Shown piece by piece: positions 1 to 6,192 of a stretch of DNA of 12,212 bases. The position numbers and the translations under genes were made by a program. Under the pieces are notes generated by a model that saw only the letters and a list, made by a program, of their open reading frames with translations, searched no databases and was not told the origin of the DNA. The stretch comes from Candidatus Nomurabacteria bacterium RIFCSPHIGHO2_01_FULL_39_9 (lineage in GTDB: Bacteria > Patescibacteriota > Minisyncoccia > Phycocordibacterales > DATEUR01), in the NCBI GenBank assembly GCA_001786825.1, contig MFTL01000002.1, positions 20,684 through 32,895 of the forward strand. The letters are read 5' to 3'. Positions within the stretch are counted from its first letter, which is position 1, and every line of letters starts with the position of its first letter.

Positions 1-656
1 TCTCTCTCTGGTCTTTTATCAAAGAGTTTTTTTATAAGGAGAGGCACCTTCAAATAATTGGCTGTCGGCACATACGAGCCAACAATTCTGACTGACTCTC
101 GGCGAAACAAACCGGCATCATCTCGTATTCCAGCTAGTAATATTTTATGAAGGTCTCTCATAAACGTTTCCGTTACCTTACCCCTTCTTTTTAAATGCTT
201 CAGCAAGAAAAGAAACGCCTTATGGTGATTCTTGGCTTCTAGCTGTTCGTTCAAAGTCGGTCGAGAAAGAGCTAAATTCTCAAAAATAACTTCGCGAGTC
301 TCTTCTTTTGAAAGACTGCTACCTTCAATAGCATTTGAATTGTAAGTTATTTGAAGAGAAAGTTCTTCAATCAAATCAGGCCGGGCTAAAATTTTTTTAA
401 GAATTGAAGGATGTTTTTTTTGAAATACTTCAATTGCGGATTTCTTAGCGAAAACAGGTGATAATTTTAAATCTATTTTAACACCATATTTTTCAAGCAA
501 GCGATCAATTTTCAGCAGCGCCTCTTTTCTTGGAATTGCCTTTTTATTTACCCAACGATTATAAGCAGCAAAAGTTACCCCGACATCTCTCGCAAGTTCC
601 GATTGTGATAGGCCGGATATATCCTGCAATAACCTTATTTTTTCATTTGGCGACAT
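1..656 (-). CDS. HTH-Fic family protein (AMP transferase type), C-terminus beyond the window
   Basis: Reading from the ATG at 656-654 toward the left edge gives 218 open codons with no stop, so the gene is cut by the window. Residues about 3-60 look like a Cro/C1-type helix-turn-helix (LSQSELARDVGVTFAAYNRW). Residues 107-112 read SNAIEG, matching the inhibitory (S/T)xxxE(G/N) motif of Fic proteins, with E111 as the presumed inhibitory glutamate. Residues 164-200 (FMRDLHKILLAG, then AGLFRRESVRIVGS) match the region before the Fic active-site loop. The catalytic HPFx(D/E)GNGR motif would lie outside the window, so activity cannot be judged. By family, Fic enzymes usually transfer AMP to a target protein's hydroxyl side chain, and a motif placed N-terminal to the core implies self-inhibition. 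The HTH suggests DNA binding and autoregulation. It is divergent from thyA. Confidence 0.85.
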   Translation of the reverse strand, partial: MSPNEKIRLLQDISGLSQSELARDVGVTFAAYNRWVNKKAIPRKEALLKIDRLLEKYGVKIDLKLSPVFAKKSAIEVFQKKHPSILKKILARPDLIEELSLQITYNSNAIEGSSLSKEETREVIFENLALSRPTLNEQLEAKNHHKAFLFLLKHLKRRGKVTETFMRDLHKILLAGIRDDAGLFRRESVRIVGSYVPTANYLKVPLLIKKLFDKRPER

Positions 657-662
657 AAGCCT

Positions 663-691
663 ATTTTATTAAACTATATATAGTTTGTCAA
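663..691 (-). promoter_or_regulatory. Promoter of the HTH-Fic gene, leaderless
   Basis: On the minus strand TTGACA (691-686) is followed by a 17-base spacer and TAAAAT (668-663). Six bases then separate the -10 box from the ATG at 656, so the expected transcription start falls on the start codon itself. No ribosome-binding site is possible. The match to the sigma-70 consensus is near perfect. Confidence 0.75.
671..686. promoter_or_regulatory. Palindromic operator inside the HTH-Fic promoter
   Basis: AAACTATATATAGTTT is a perfect 16-bp palindrome lying almost exactly between the -35 and -10 boxes of the HTH-Fic promoter. A second copy of one half (TATATAGTTT) occurs at 703-712, 26 bp away in the same orientation. 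A protein bound here would block RNA polymerase. The likeliest binder is the HTH domain of the Fic protein itself (inference). An effect on thyA is possible but its promoter is further away. Confidence 0.6.
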
Positions 692-732
692 ATTCAATAT
701 ATTATATAGTTTATTCATTTTTTAAATTTAAA

Positions 733-761
733 TTGACATAAACAATCAATTAAACTACCCT
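733..761 (+). promoter_or_regulatory. Candidate thyA promoter
   Basis: A consensus -35 TTGACA (733-738) is followed after 17 bases by TACCCT (756-761), which keeps only the first, second and last consensus bases of a -10 box. The predicted leader is about 25 bases and contains no Shine-Dalgarno sequence. Confidence 0.4.
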
Positions 762-794
762 AAGAATAGAATAAAAAACCTAAACTCTACTCCT

Positions 795-1589
795 ATGCAG
801 CAGTACCTTGATTTACTGCGTCATATTAAAAAATATGGCGTCAAAAAAACTGACCGAACCGGCACCGGCACAATCAGTGTTTTCGGCTACCAAATGCGCT
901 TCAATTTACAAGAGGGTTTCCCGTTACTAACAACCAAAAAACTTTATACCCGAGCAATTATGTACGAGTTGCTTTGGTTCCTGCGAGGCGAGACCAACAT
1001 CAAGTACCTCAAAGATAATGGAGTTTCTATTTGGGACGAATGGGCGGACGGAACTGGCGAATTAGGGCCAGTTTACGGCAAACAATGGCGTAGCTGGGAA
1101 GCGCCTGACGGCAGAACTATTGACCAGATAAGTGATGTAATAGAAATGCTTAAAACAAAACCAGATTCGCGAAGAATTATTGTCACCGCTTGGAATCCAG
1201 CTGATGTAGAAAAAATGGCATTACCACCTTGCCACTGCCTTTTCCAATTTTATGTCGTGGACAAAAAATTATCGTGCCTCCTCTATCAGCGCAGTTGCGA
1301 CACTTTTCTTGGCGTACCTTTCAACATCGCTTCTTATGCCTTGCTCACGATAATGATTGCTCAGGTCACGGGACTGGTTGCCCACCAGTTCATTTGGAAC
1401 GGTGGCGATGTTCACTTGTATTTGAATCACTTGAACCAAGTTGATGAACAGCTCACGCGCCAGCCGCGAATGTTGCCGAAGATAGAATTAAATCCAAGAG
1501 TTAAATCAATCTTTGACTTTAAGTATGAAGATTTTGCGCTTTTGAATTACAATCCTCATCCGGCAATTAAAGCCCCAATTTCGGTCTGA
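795..1589 (+). CDS. thyA: Thymidylate synthase
   Basis: Converts dUMP and methylene-tetrahydrofolate to dTMP and dihydrofolate in the cytoplasm. The 264-residue length equals that of the E. coli enzyme and the proteins align throughout by eye. R21 in DRTGTGT binds the phosphate. The nucleophile C146 is in [13 protein letters not shown]166 lies in YQRSCD, and the substrate-binding [13 protein letters not shown] and [10 protein letters not shown] follow. The C-terminus ends APISV, like the E. coli APVAI tail that closes over the site. All key residues are present, so the enzyme should be active. The ATG at 795 gives the family's normal N-terminus, and no Shine-Dalgarno sequence precedes it. The stop codon is TGA. 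dut and a dCMP-deaminase-like gene, which supply dUMP, lie 2-4 kb away on the opposite strand. Confidence 0.97.
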   Translation: MQQYLDLLRHIKKYGVKKTDRTGTGTISVFGYQMRFNLQEGFPLLTTKKLYTRAIMYELLWFLRGETNIKYLKDNGVSIWDEWADGTGELGPVYGKQWRSWEAPDGRTIDQISDVIEMLKTKPDSRRIIVTAWNPADVEKMALPPCHCLFQFYVVDKKLSCLLYQRSCDTFLGVPFNIASYALLTIMIAQVTGLVAHQFIWNGGDVHLYLNHLNQVDEQLTRQPRMLPKIELNPRVKSIFDFKYEDFALLNYNPHPAIKAPISV

Positions 1590-1620
1590 GTTATTTTTTG
1601 TTTAAACTATTTTAATTTTT

Positions 1621-1645
1621 AAGCCCACAATGTGGGCTTTTTTAT
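1621..1645 (+). terminator. Rho-independent terminator of thyA
   Basis: AAGCCCACAATGTGGGCTT folds as a 7-9 bp stem with a very small loop and is followed by TTTTT. It begins 31 bases after the thyA stop codon. Confidence 0.85.
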
Positions 1646-1693
1646 TTGGAAATGGATCAGGGGTATTTTTCGTAAGGCGGTTGCTAATCAAGG

Positions 1694-1760
1694 AAGGGGT
1701 CACGTAGCTTTTTTATGAGCTCCCAAGCCTAAGCCTCATAAAAAAGCTACGTGATCCCTT
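1694..1760. repeat. 26-bp inverted repeat between convergent thyA and rnr
   Basis: Arms 1694-1719 and 1735-1760 are complementary over 26 bp around a 15-base loop. The only imperfection is position 1699 (G) opposite 1755 (T): a G-U pair in plus-strand RNA but a C-A mismatch in minus-strand RNA. A short T-run (1759-1763) follows on the plus side, so it may be a back-up terminator for thyA. The right arm ends one base before the rnr stop codon. The loop region holds a tandem AAGCCT (1725-1736). It is much longer than the other terminators here and could be a dispersed element. Confidence 0.8.
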
Positions 1761-1761
1761 T

Positions 1762-3705
1762 TTAGCTTGGAACATAATCGATAATTTTTTTCTTCAAGTC
1801 CGCATTTTTGACTTTGATTTTCAATTTGTCGCCGATGCGGAATTTTTTCTTAGTTTTTTTGCCGATCACCGCAAATTCTTTTTCGTCATAGAAATAGTAA
1901 TCATCGCCGAGATCGCGAAGCCGAATCATGCCTTCGCATTTCGTTTCTTTCTCTTCAACAAATAAGCCGCGGTCCGTGACGCCGGTAATAAGTCCGTCAT
2001 AACTCTGACCGATCCGGCTTTGCATATATTCGACTTGCTTATATTTGATTGAAGCGCGCTCGGCCTCTTGAGCCTCCTTTTCTCGAGCGGAAGAAGTATT
2101 GGAAACAGTCTGGTATTCATGCCATTTTTCTTTTGAAATTCTGCCTTGTTTCAAATATAGTTCTAACAACCGATGAACGACCGTGTCCGGATAACGCCTG
2201 ATTGGCGAAGTAAAATGGGTGTAGTGAGTAAAAGCCAGTCCGTAGTGACCAATATTTTTTGTCGAATAAATTGCTTTTTGCATTGAGCGCGTGATGGCGG
2301 TTTTGATAACATCCTGCTCCACCTTCCCTTCTAAACTTTTAATGAGATCGTTGAGGGCTTTGGCGGTTACGCCTTCTTTGCTGATTTTTAAATGATAGCC
2401 GAATTTTTTAAGAAATTTTCCAAGCTCATTGATTTTTTCCGCTTCGGGCAGGTCGTGAATACGATAGACAAAAACTTTTTCATTGCCGCGCGCAATCTCT
2501 TCCGCTACACGACGATTGGCAAGCAACATAAATTCTTCGATTAGTTTGTTTGTATCCTGGCGAATTTTTTTGGTAACTTTAAGCGGCACGCCGTTTGCAT
2601 CTAAGACAAATTTAACCTCGTCTTGGTCAAGCGCGATCGCGCCTTCCGCAAATCTTTTTTCTTTTAAATGCTTAGCTAGAATATTTAGTTCGTGAAGTTC
2701 CTGATAAAAATGACCGTGCTTTTGATCAATAACTTTTTGAGCTTCTTCATAAGTGAATCTTTTCTGGGAATGAATAATTGTTTTGCCAAACCAAGATTTT
2801 TTAACGTTGGCTTTGCGATCAAGCGTGAAAATCGCGCTCATAGTCAGTTTGTCTTCTTCGGGTTTTAGACTGCAAAGCTCATTGGAGAGAATTTCAGGCA
2901 ACATTGGAATCGTCCGATCGACAAGATAAACCGAGGTACCGCGCCGATAGGCTTCGTCGTCGAGTGCCGTATTTGGTCGAACAAAATGCGAGACGTCAGC
3001 AATATGGATGCCGATTTCAAATTCATTGTTGGGAAGCTTTTGAAAAGAAAGCGCATCGTCAAAATCTTTTGCATCTTCCGGATCGATCGTAAAAGTGGTC
3101 ATACCTCGAAGATCATGGCGATCTTTTAAATCTTTTTCCGTTATTTGAAAATGCTTGAATTTACTTACTTCTTCCTCAACTTTTTTCGGGAAATCAGCTT
3201 CAAAGCCTTTCTCCAGCGCAATCGCGGTCATTTCCACGTTGTTATCGCCCGGCTGACCTAGCACTTGCGCCACTTCTCCAATTGGAGCTTTCAGCGGATC
3301 ATGCCACTCTGAAATTTTAACGAAAACTTTCTGGCCGGCTTTGGCATGATTTAATTTGTTTTCTGGGATAATTATATCAGTGTACATTTTCGGATCGCTT
3401 GGCACGAAAAAATAAATACCTTCTTCTTTTTCGATTATTCCGGCAAAGCCAACTTTTGACCGCTTGATTATTTTTACTACTTCGCCCGTTTGCGCTTTGT
3501 CTTTTTTGAATGAATGAAGTTTGCAAAGCACGGTGTCGCCTTGGAGGGCGGTATTTAAATGAGCATGGTCAACTTCAATTGAATCTTTAAAATCCTTGGT
3601 TCTGACGTAACCCGTGCCTTTGCCCGAAATTGAAATAGGCCCTTCGATTAATTTTTGAGTGGTTTTGATTTCTGTTTTATCTTTTGAATAATTTTTATTT
3701 TTCAT
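1762..3705 (-). CDS. rnr: Ribonuclease R/RNase II family 3'-5' exoribonuclease
   Basis: Degrades RNA processively from the 3' end in the cytoplasm, including structured RNA if it behaves as RNase R. Two cold-shock-like OB domains occupy about residues 19-150, the RNB catalytic domain about 195-515 and an S1 domain about 565-645. The four metal-binding aspartates are visible as D208, D214, D216 and D217 in TIDPEDAKDFDDA. HFTSPIRRYPD (497-507) carries the conserved arginines near the active site. The protein has 647 residues, against roughly 780-810 in B. subtilis and E. coli RNase R; the missing part is the N-terminal winged helix, because the sequence starts almost directly at the first OB domain. 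The C-terminus is short too, with no lysine-rich tail. The ATG lies 2 bases after the dut stop, so it is probably co-transcribed with dut and translationally coupled to it. Confidence 0.95.
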   Translation of the reverse strand: MKNKNYSKDKTEIKTTQKLIEGPISISGKGTGYVRTKDFKDSIEVDHAHLNTALQGDTVLCKLHSFKKDKAQTGEVVKIIKRSKVGFAGIIEKEEGIYFFVPSDPKMYTDIIIPENKLNHAKAGQKVFVKISEWHDPLKAPIGEVAQVLGQPGDNNVEMTAIALEKGFEADFPKKVEEEVSKFKHFQITEKDLKDRHDLRGMTTFTIDPEDAKDFDDALSFQKLPNNEFEIGIHIADVSHFVRPNTALDDEAYRRGTSVYLVDRTIPMLPEILSNELCSLKPEEDKLTMSAIFTLDRKANVKKSWFGKTIIHSQKRFTYEEAQKVIDQKHGHFYQELHELNILAKHLKEKRFAEGAIALDQDEVKFVLDANGVPLKVTKKIRQDTNKLIEEFMLLANRRVAEEIARGNEKVFVYRIHDLPEAEKINELGKFLKKFGYHLKISKEGVTAKALNDLIKSLEGKVEQDVIKTAITRSMQKAIYSTKNIGHYGLAFTHYTHFTSPIRRYPDTVVHRLLELYLKQGRISKEKWHEYQTVSNTSSAREKEAQEAERASIKYKQVEYMQSRIGQSYDGLITGVTDRGLFVEEKETKCEGMIRLRDLGDDYYFYDEKEFAVIGKKTKKKFRIGDKLKIKVKNADLKKKIIDYVPS

Positions 3706-3707
3706 TT

Positions 3708-4130
3708 TTAATTTTTGCCGGTGCTACCAAATCGGCCGTCGCCGCGCGAGGAATCAGAAAGTTCATTCACTTCTTCTAACTTCGCAATCTCTACCGGATA
3801 AATTATAATCTGCGCAATTTTGTCGCCTTTTTCAACCGTGTACGCTTTATTACTTAAGTTCACAAGATGAATATTGTATTCTCCACGGTAACCGGCATCA
3901 TAGACACCGCCCATTGTGTGAAGTCCCGCTTTAGAAATACTTCCTTTGTCAGCGACAATAGCGGCATAACCGACCGGAAATTCCATAGCAAAACCGACAA
4001 AGAATATATGGTGTTCGCCGGGGGGAAGAGTCTTTTCTTCAAGTGAAAAAATATCCAGCCCGGCATCGCCATGGTGGGCATAACTCGGCAATTTCACTTC
4101 TTTATTAAGTTTTTTTATTTTCAGAATCAC
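3708..4130 (-). CDS. dut: dUTP diphosphatase (dUTPase)
   Basis: Hydrolyses dUTP to dUMP and pyrophosphate, keeping uracil out of DNA and supplying thymidylate synthase; the family forms homotrimers. The 140 residues contain all five motifs: DAGLDI (22-27), DKGSIS (61-66), GGVYDAGYRGE (74-84) with D78 as the presumed catalytic base, GDKIAQ (102-107) and RGDGRFGSTG (129-138), the glycine-rich tail that closes over the nucleotide. Motif 2 departs from the usual RSS/KSG form but keeps a serine. The start is GTG at 4130-4128; no ATG lies nearby in frame, and starting here gives the normal N-terminus. A -10-like TACAAT ends 7 bases before this GTG, so the mRNA is probably leaderless. rnr follows after 2 bases. 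Confidence 0.95.
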   Translation of the reverse strand: MILKIKKLNKEVKLPSYAHHGDAGLDIFSLEEKTLPPGEHHIFFVGFAMEFPVGYAAIVADKGSISKAGLHTMGGVYDAGYRGEYNIHLVNLSNKAYTVEKGDKIAQIIIYPVEIAKLEEVNELSDSSRGDGRFGSTGKN

Positions 4131-4137
4131 AAGCCAG

Positions 4138-4166
4138 ATTGTAACACAACAGAAATAAATTAAAAA
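4138..4166 (-). promoter_or_regulatory. Candidate leaderless dut promoter
   Basis: On the minus strand TACAAT (4143-4138) lies 7 bases before the GTG start. The -35 region 17 bases upstream is TTTTTA (4166-4161), which is the T-run of the preceding gene's terminator. Only 44 bases separate the deaminase stop from the dut start, so a separate promoter has to sit here and the leader can hardly exceed one base. Confidence 0.5.
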
Positions 4167-4185
4167 ACCTCGGATTAGCGAGGTT
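4160..4185 (-). terminator. Rho-independent terminator of the deaminase gene
   Basis: Read on the minus strand, AACCTCG and CGAGGTT form a 7-bp stem with loop CTAATC, followed by a T-run. The stem overlaps the end of the deaminase reading frame, with its TAA at 4177-4175 in the loop. Confidence 0.8.
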
Positions 4186-4792
4186 TGCTTTTGGAAATAA
4201 TTGGCGGCTCATAATTGTTTATTTTGATCCAATCGGCTAAAAATTTTGAATTGTACTTTTCCAATCTGACTCCAAGCGATTTCAAATAGGAAGCAGATTG
4301 GGGATCTAAGCCGTATTCCCAGATGTAATAAACTTCTTTGATGCCTTTGTTGACGATTTGCTTAGCGCAACCATAACAAGGCCGAAGTGTTACCATTATT
4401 CCGAGATTGTCGAAGCCAATTGTGCTTGTTGTTAAATTCCCGATGGCATTTAATTCAGCATGCGAACCACGACAGCGCCCAGCGCCTTCGTGAAGAACGC
4501 CATCAACAATTCGGGCACAACCGGCAATTCGCGGGTCAACATCGCCAGCCGATGGACCATTGTAGCCACTGGCCAGCGTGACGCCATTATTGCCTCTGCG
4601 GTGAAAAATTATCGCACCAACTTCATTCCAAAGACAAGTAGCTCTTTTAGAAATAACAATTGCTTCTTGCGCCAGAACATCAAGGAAGGTTGGCCGGGTG
4701 TAATCCAGATTAATTTTGTGAGGTAGCATTCCTGCCAAAACAGAAGAATCTACTTGCGCTTTCCAAGCAAGCGGAACGGCTCCATTTTTCAT
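4175..4792 (-). CDS. dCMP deaminase-like zinc cytidine deaminase (ComEB/DCTD type)
   Basis: Probably deaminates dCMP to dUMP, feeding thymidylate synthase. The zinc-binding signature is complete: HAE at 111-113 (H111, catalytic E113) and PCYGC at 138-142 (C139, C142). The surrounding blocks RPTFLDV (33-39), ISKRATCLWNEVGAII (47-62) and SGYNGP (75-80) match dCMP deaminases and ComE operon protein 2. The core starts near residue 33. The first 32 residues are an extra segment I do not recognise; M22 is a possible alternative start but still leaves an extension. Total length is 205 residues against about 150-190 usually. Context with dut and thyA supports nucleotide metabolism, but other substrates such as modified cytidines cannot be excluded. 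No Shine-Dalgarno is present; a TAAAAT box lies 8 bases before the ATG. Confidence 0.85.
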   Translation of the reverse strand: MKNGAVPLAWKAQVDSSVLAGMLPHKINLDYTRPTFLDVLAQEAIVISKRATCLWNEVGAIIFHRRGNNGVTLASGYNGPSAGDVDPRIAGCARIVDGVLHEGAGRCRGSHAELNAIGNLTTSTIGFDNLGIMVTLRPCYGCAKQIVNKGIKEVYYIWEYGLDPQSASYLKSLGVRLEKYNSKFLADWIKINNYEPPIISKSKPR

Positions 4793-4800
4793 AGTTAAAA

Positions 4801-4812
4801 ATTTTAGAGTTT
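4801..4812 (-). promoter_or_regulatory. -10 region of the deaminase gene, near-leaderless
   Basis: On the minus strand AAACTC (4812-4807) runs into TAAAAT (4806-4801), 8 bases before the ATG. I see no convincing -35 box. The same AAACTCTAAAA block at the same distance from the start codon occurs upstream of the GIY-YIG gene. Confidence 0.35.
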
Positions 4813-4835
4813 AAAATTTATTTAGAAGATTAAAA

Positions 4836-4854
4836 TTAGAAAAGATATTTCTAA
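4836..4854 (-). terminator. Weak AT-only hairpin after rplK
   Basis: TTAGAAA (4836-4842) and TTTCTAA (4848-4854) can pair over 7 bp with a 5-base loop, followed on the minus strand by TTTTAAT. It is 19 bases beyond the rplK stop. With only one G-C pair the stem is weak, and some read-through into the deaminase gene is likely. Confidence 0.35.
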
Positions 4855-4873
4855 AGGAAGAGTAGCACAAAAA

Positions 4874-5296
4874 CTAGACAATCTCAACGCCCATTGAACG
4901 CGCCTGGCCTTCAACGATTTTCATTGCCGCTTCAATATCATTGGCCGTTAAATCAGCCATTTTCTGCTCGGCAATTTGTTTAACTTGGGCTTTGGTTAAT
5001 TTTCCGGCTTTAGAGGTAATATTTTTTCCGGAACCTTTTTCAATGCCAGCAGTTTTTTTAATCAGCTCCGACATTGGCGCGCCTTTAACAACAAAATCAT
5101 AAGAACGGTCTTCGTAAACAGACAAAGCTACTCGAACGGTTGTACCCACCATATCTTTTGTCGCGGCGTTAAATTTATTGACGAAATCACCAATGTTAAC
5201 ACCGGCCTGACCGAGAGTCGGACCGAGCGGAGGCGCTGGCGTTGCTTTGCCAGCCGGAACCATCAATTTCACTTTTTTGATTAATTTTTTTGCCAT
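4874..5296 (-). CDS. rplK: 50S ribosomal protein L11 (uL11)
   Basis: Binds the GTPase-associated region of 23S rRNA at the base of the ribosomal stalk. The 140-residue length is typical. The N-terminal domain has the proline-rich linker [20 protein letters not shown] (14-33) and [10 protein letters not shown] (34-43). The C-terminal rRNA-binding domain (about 70-140) contains [10 protein letters not shown] and ends [10 protein letters not shown]. It lies 18 bases downstream of nusG in the standard secE-nusG-rplK order. What is unusual is that rplA (L1), which normally follows, is absent: a deaminase gene comes next after 81 bases. The stop codon is TAG. No clear Shine-Dalgarno precedes the ATG. 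Confidence 0.98.
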   Translation of the reverse strand: MAKKLIKKVKLMVPAGKATPAPPLGPTLGQAGVNIGDFVNKFNAATKDMVGTTVRVALSVYEDRSYDFVVKGAPMSELIKKTAGIEKGSGKNITSKAGKLTKAQVKQIAEQKMADLTANDIEAAMKIVEGQARSMGVEIV

Positions 5297-5314
5297 AAAC
5301 GAAATAACTTTACC

Positions 5315-5857
5315 CTATATTTTTTTAACTTGCAAGAAATCAAGCTCTACCGGCGTTTCGCGACCAAACATTGAAACTAGAACTTTTACTTTACCACGAT
5401 CTTCGTCAATTTCCGAGACCTTGCCTTCAAGATCTTTAAACGGCCCATCAACAATCCGAACGGTTTCGTCAACAACAAAATCAACCTTATGCTTAGAAAC
5501 ATCTGTCTGCATTCTTGCAAAGAGCATATCAATTTCTTCTTTTGAAAGCGGGACGGGATTGACGCCAGAACCGACGAAGCCGGTTACACGCGGCGTGTTT
5601 CTCACAATATACCAAGAATCGTCAGTGACAACCATATCAACTAAAACATAACCGGGATAAATTTTCTCCTCAACCTCCACTCTTTTGCCGCCTTTGATTT
5701 TAATTTTCTTTTCGATTGGCACAACGACATTGAAAATTTTATCTTGCATGCCGAGACTATCAATACGCTGACGCAAATTGCGCAAAACGGCATTTTCATA
5801 GCCGGAATAAGTATGAATGGCGTACCAATGTCGATCTGGTCTAATTTCTTGCTTCAT
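5315..5857 (-). CDS. nusG: Transcription termination/antitermination factor NusG
   Basis: Binds RNA polymerase as a processivity and pausing factor, and links it to Rho or to the ribosome through its KOW domain. The NGN domain covers about residues 9-115 (HWYAIHTYSGYENAV, YPGYVLVDM, VRNTPRVTGFVG). The KOW domain covers about 128-178 (ETVRIVDGPFKDLEGKVSEI, then VSMFGRETPVELDF). Both domains are complete, and 180 residues is the usual length. It lies 10 bases after secE and 18 bases before rplK, in the conserved operon order. There is no Shine-Dalgarno before the ATG, so translation may depend on the neighbouring reading frame. Confidence 0.98.
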   Translation of the reverse strand: MKQEIRPDRHWYAIHTYSGYENAVLRNLRQRIDSLGMQDKIFNVVVPIEKKIKIKGGKRVEVEEKIYPGYVLVDMVVTDDSWYIVRNTPRVTGFVGSGVNPVPLSKEEIDMLFARMQTDVSKHKVDFVVDETVRIVDGPFKDLEGKVSEIDEDRGKVKVLVSMFGRETPVELDFLQVKKI

Positions 5858-5867
5858 AAAAACTAAA

Positions 5868-6050
5868 TTACTTAATTAAAAACTTTTCCAAGCCAACAGA
5901 GAAGAGCTTGTCGAAAGCGCCGAGAAAATACGCGATCAAAAGCGATGCGAGAATAACAATTGCTGTAAAGGCCACCGCGGTATTTCTCTTCGGCCAAATG
6001 ACATGGGTCATCTCTTGTTTTAATTCCCTAAAATATTGGGCGATTTTCAT
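5868..6050 (-). CDS. secE: Protein translocase subunit SecE
   Basis: Small essential subunit of the SecYEG channel in the inner membrane, clamping the two halves of SecY. The 60 residues form the short one-helix type: an amphipathic start with QYFRELKQEMTHVIWPKR (5-22), including the conserved W19-P20, then one membrane helix at about 27-44. It is the first gene of the secE-nusG-rplK operon. AGGA lies about 17-20 bases before the ATG, too far for a normal ribosome-binding site. Its promoter is well defined, and a GC-rich hairpin occupies the start of the mRNA leader. Confidence 0.95.
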   Translation of the reverse strand: MKIAQYFRELKQEMTHVIWPKRNTAVAFTAIVILASLLIAYFLGAFDKLFSVGLEKFLIK

Positions 6051-6077
6051 ATTATTTTCAAATTTTTCCTAATTAAA

Positions 6078-6093
6078 AAGCCCCGACGGGCTT
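6078..6093 (-). other. Terminator-like hairpin at the 5' end of the secE operon mRNA
   Basis: On the minus strand AAGCCC, loop GTCG and GGGCTT form a 6-bp stem followed by TTTTTAATT. It starts only 2-3 bases after the predicted transcription start near 6095 and ends 27 bases before the secE ATG. It looks like a terminator, but no gene ends here on the minus strand; on the plus strand it has a T-run too but no upstream gene. It may be a 5' stabilising stem or a control element. Confidence 0.6.
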
Positions 6094-6101
6094 GTTTTTC
6101 T

Positions 6102-6130
6102 ATAATAATCTAGAGCTGGATAAAAGTCAA
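6102..6130 (-). promoter_or_regulatory. Promoter of the secE-nusG-rplK operon
   Basis: On the minus strand TTGACT (6130-6125), a 17-base spacer and TATTAT (6107-6102). This is one of the best sigma-70-type matches in the window and lies between the terminator of the upstream gene and secE. Confidence 0.75.
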
Positions 6131-6159
6131 ATTGAGCTGGCTTATTATTTTATTAATCT

Positions 6160-6192
6160 TAAAATATAAAAAAGGCAGTGTTTCTGCCTTTT
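6160..6192 (-). terminator. Rho-independent terminator of the 111-aa gene
   Basis: AAAAGGCAG and CTGCCTTTT (6170-6192) pair over 9 bp with a 5-base loop; on the minus strand a TTTTTTATATTTT run follows. The stem overlaps the stop codon of the upstream gene. Confidence 0.85.

Noticed and set aside
4387..4726. Plus-strand open frames opposite the deaminase gene
   Set aside because: The deaminase frame has all zinc-binding motifs; the antisense frames have no recognisable domain or start signal.
5247..5651. 134-codon plus-strand open frame opposite nusG and rplK
   Set aside because: It lies wholly antisense to two unmistakable genes and has a low-complexity Ser/Thr-rich sequence typical of a shadow frame.
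6051..6190. A tRNA-Trp gene, often found before secE
   Set aside because: No cloverleaf or CCA-proximal stem can be drawn; the region contains only a terminator, a promoter and a hairpin.
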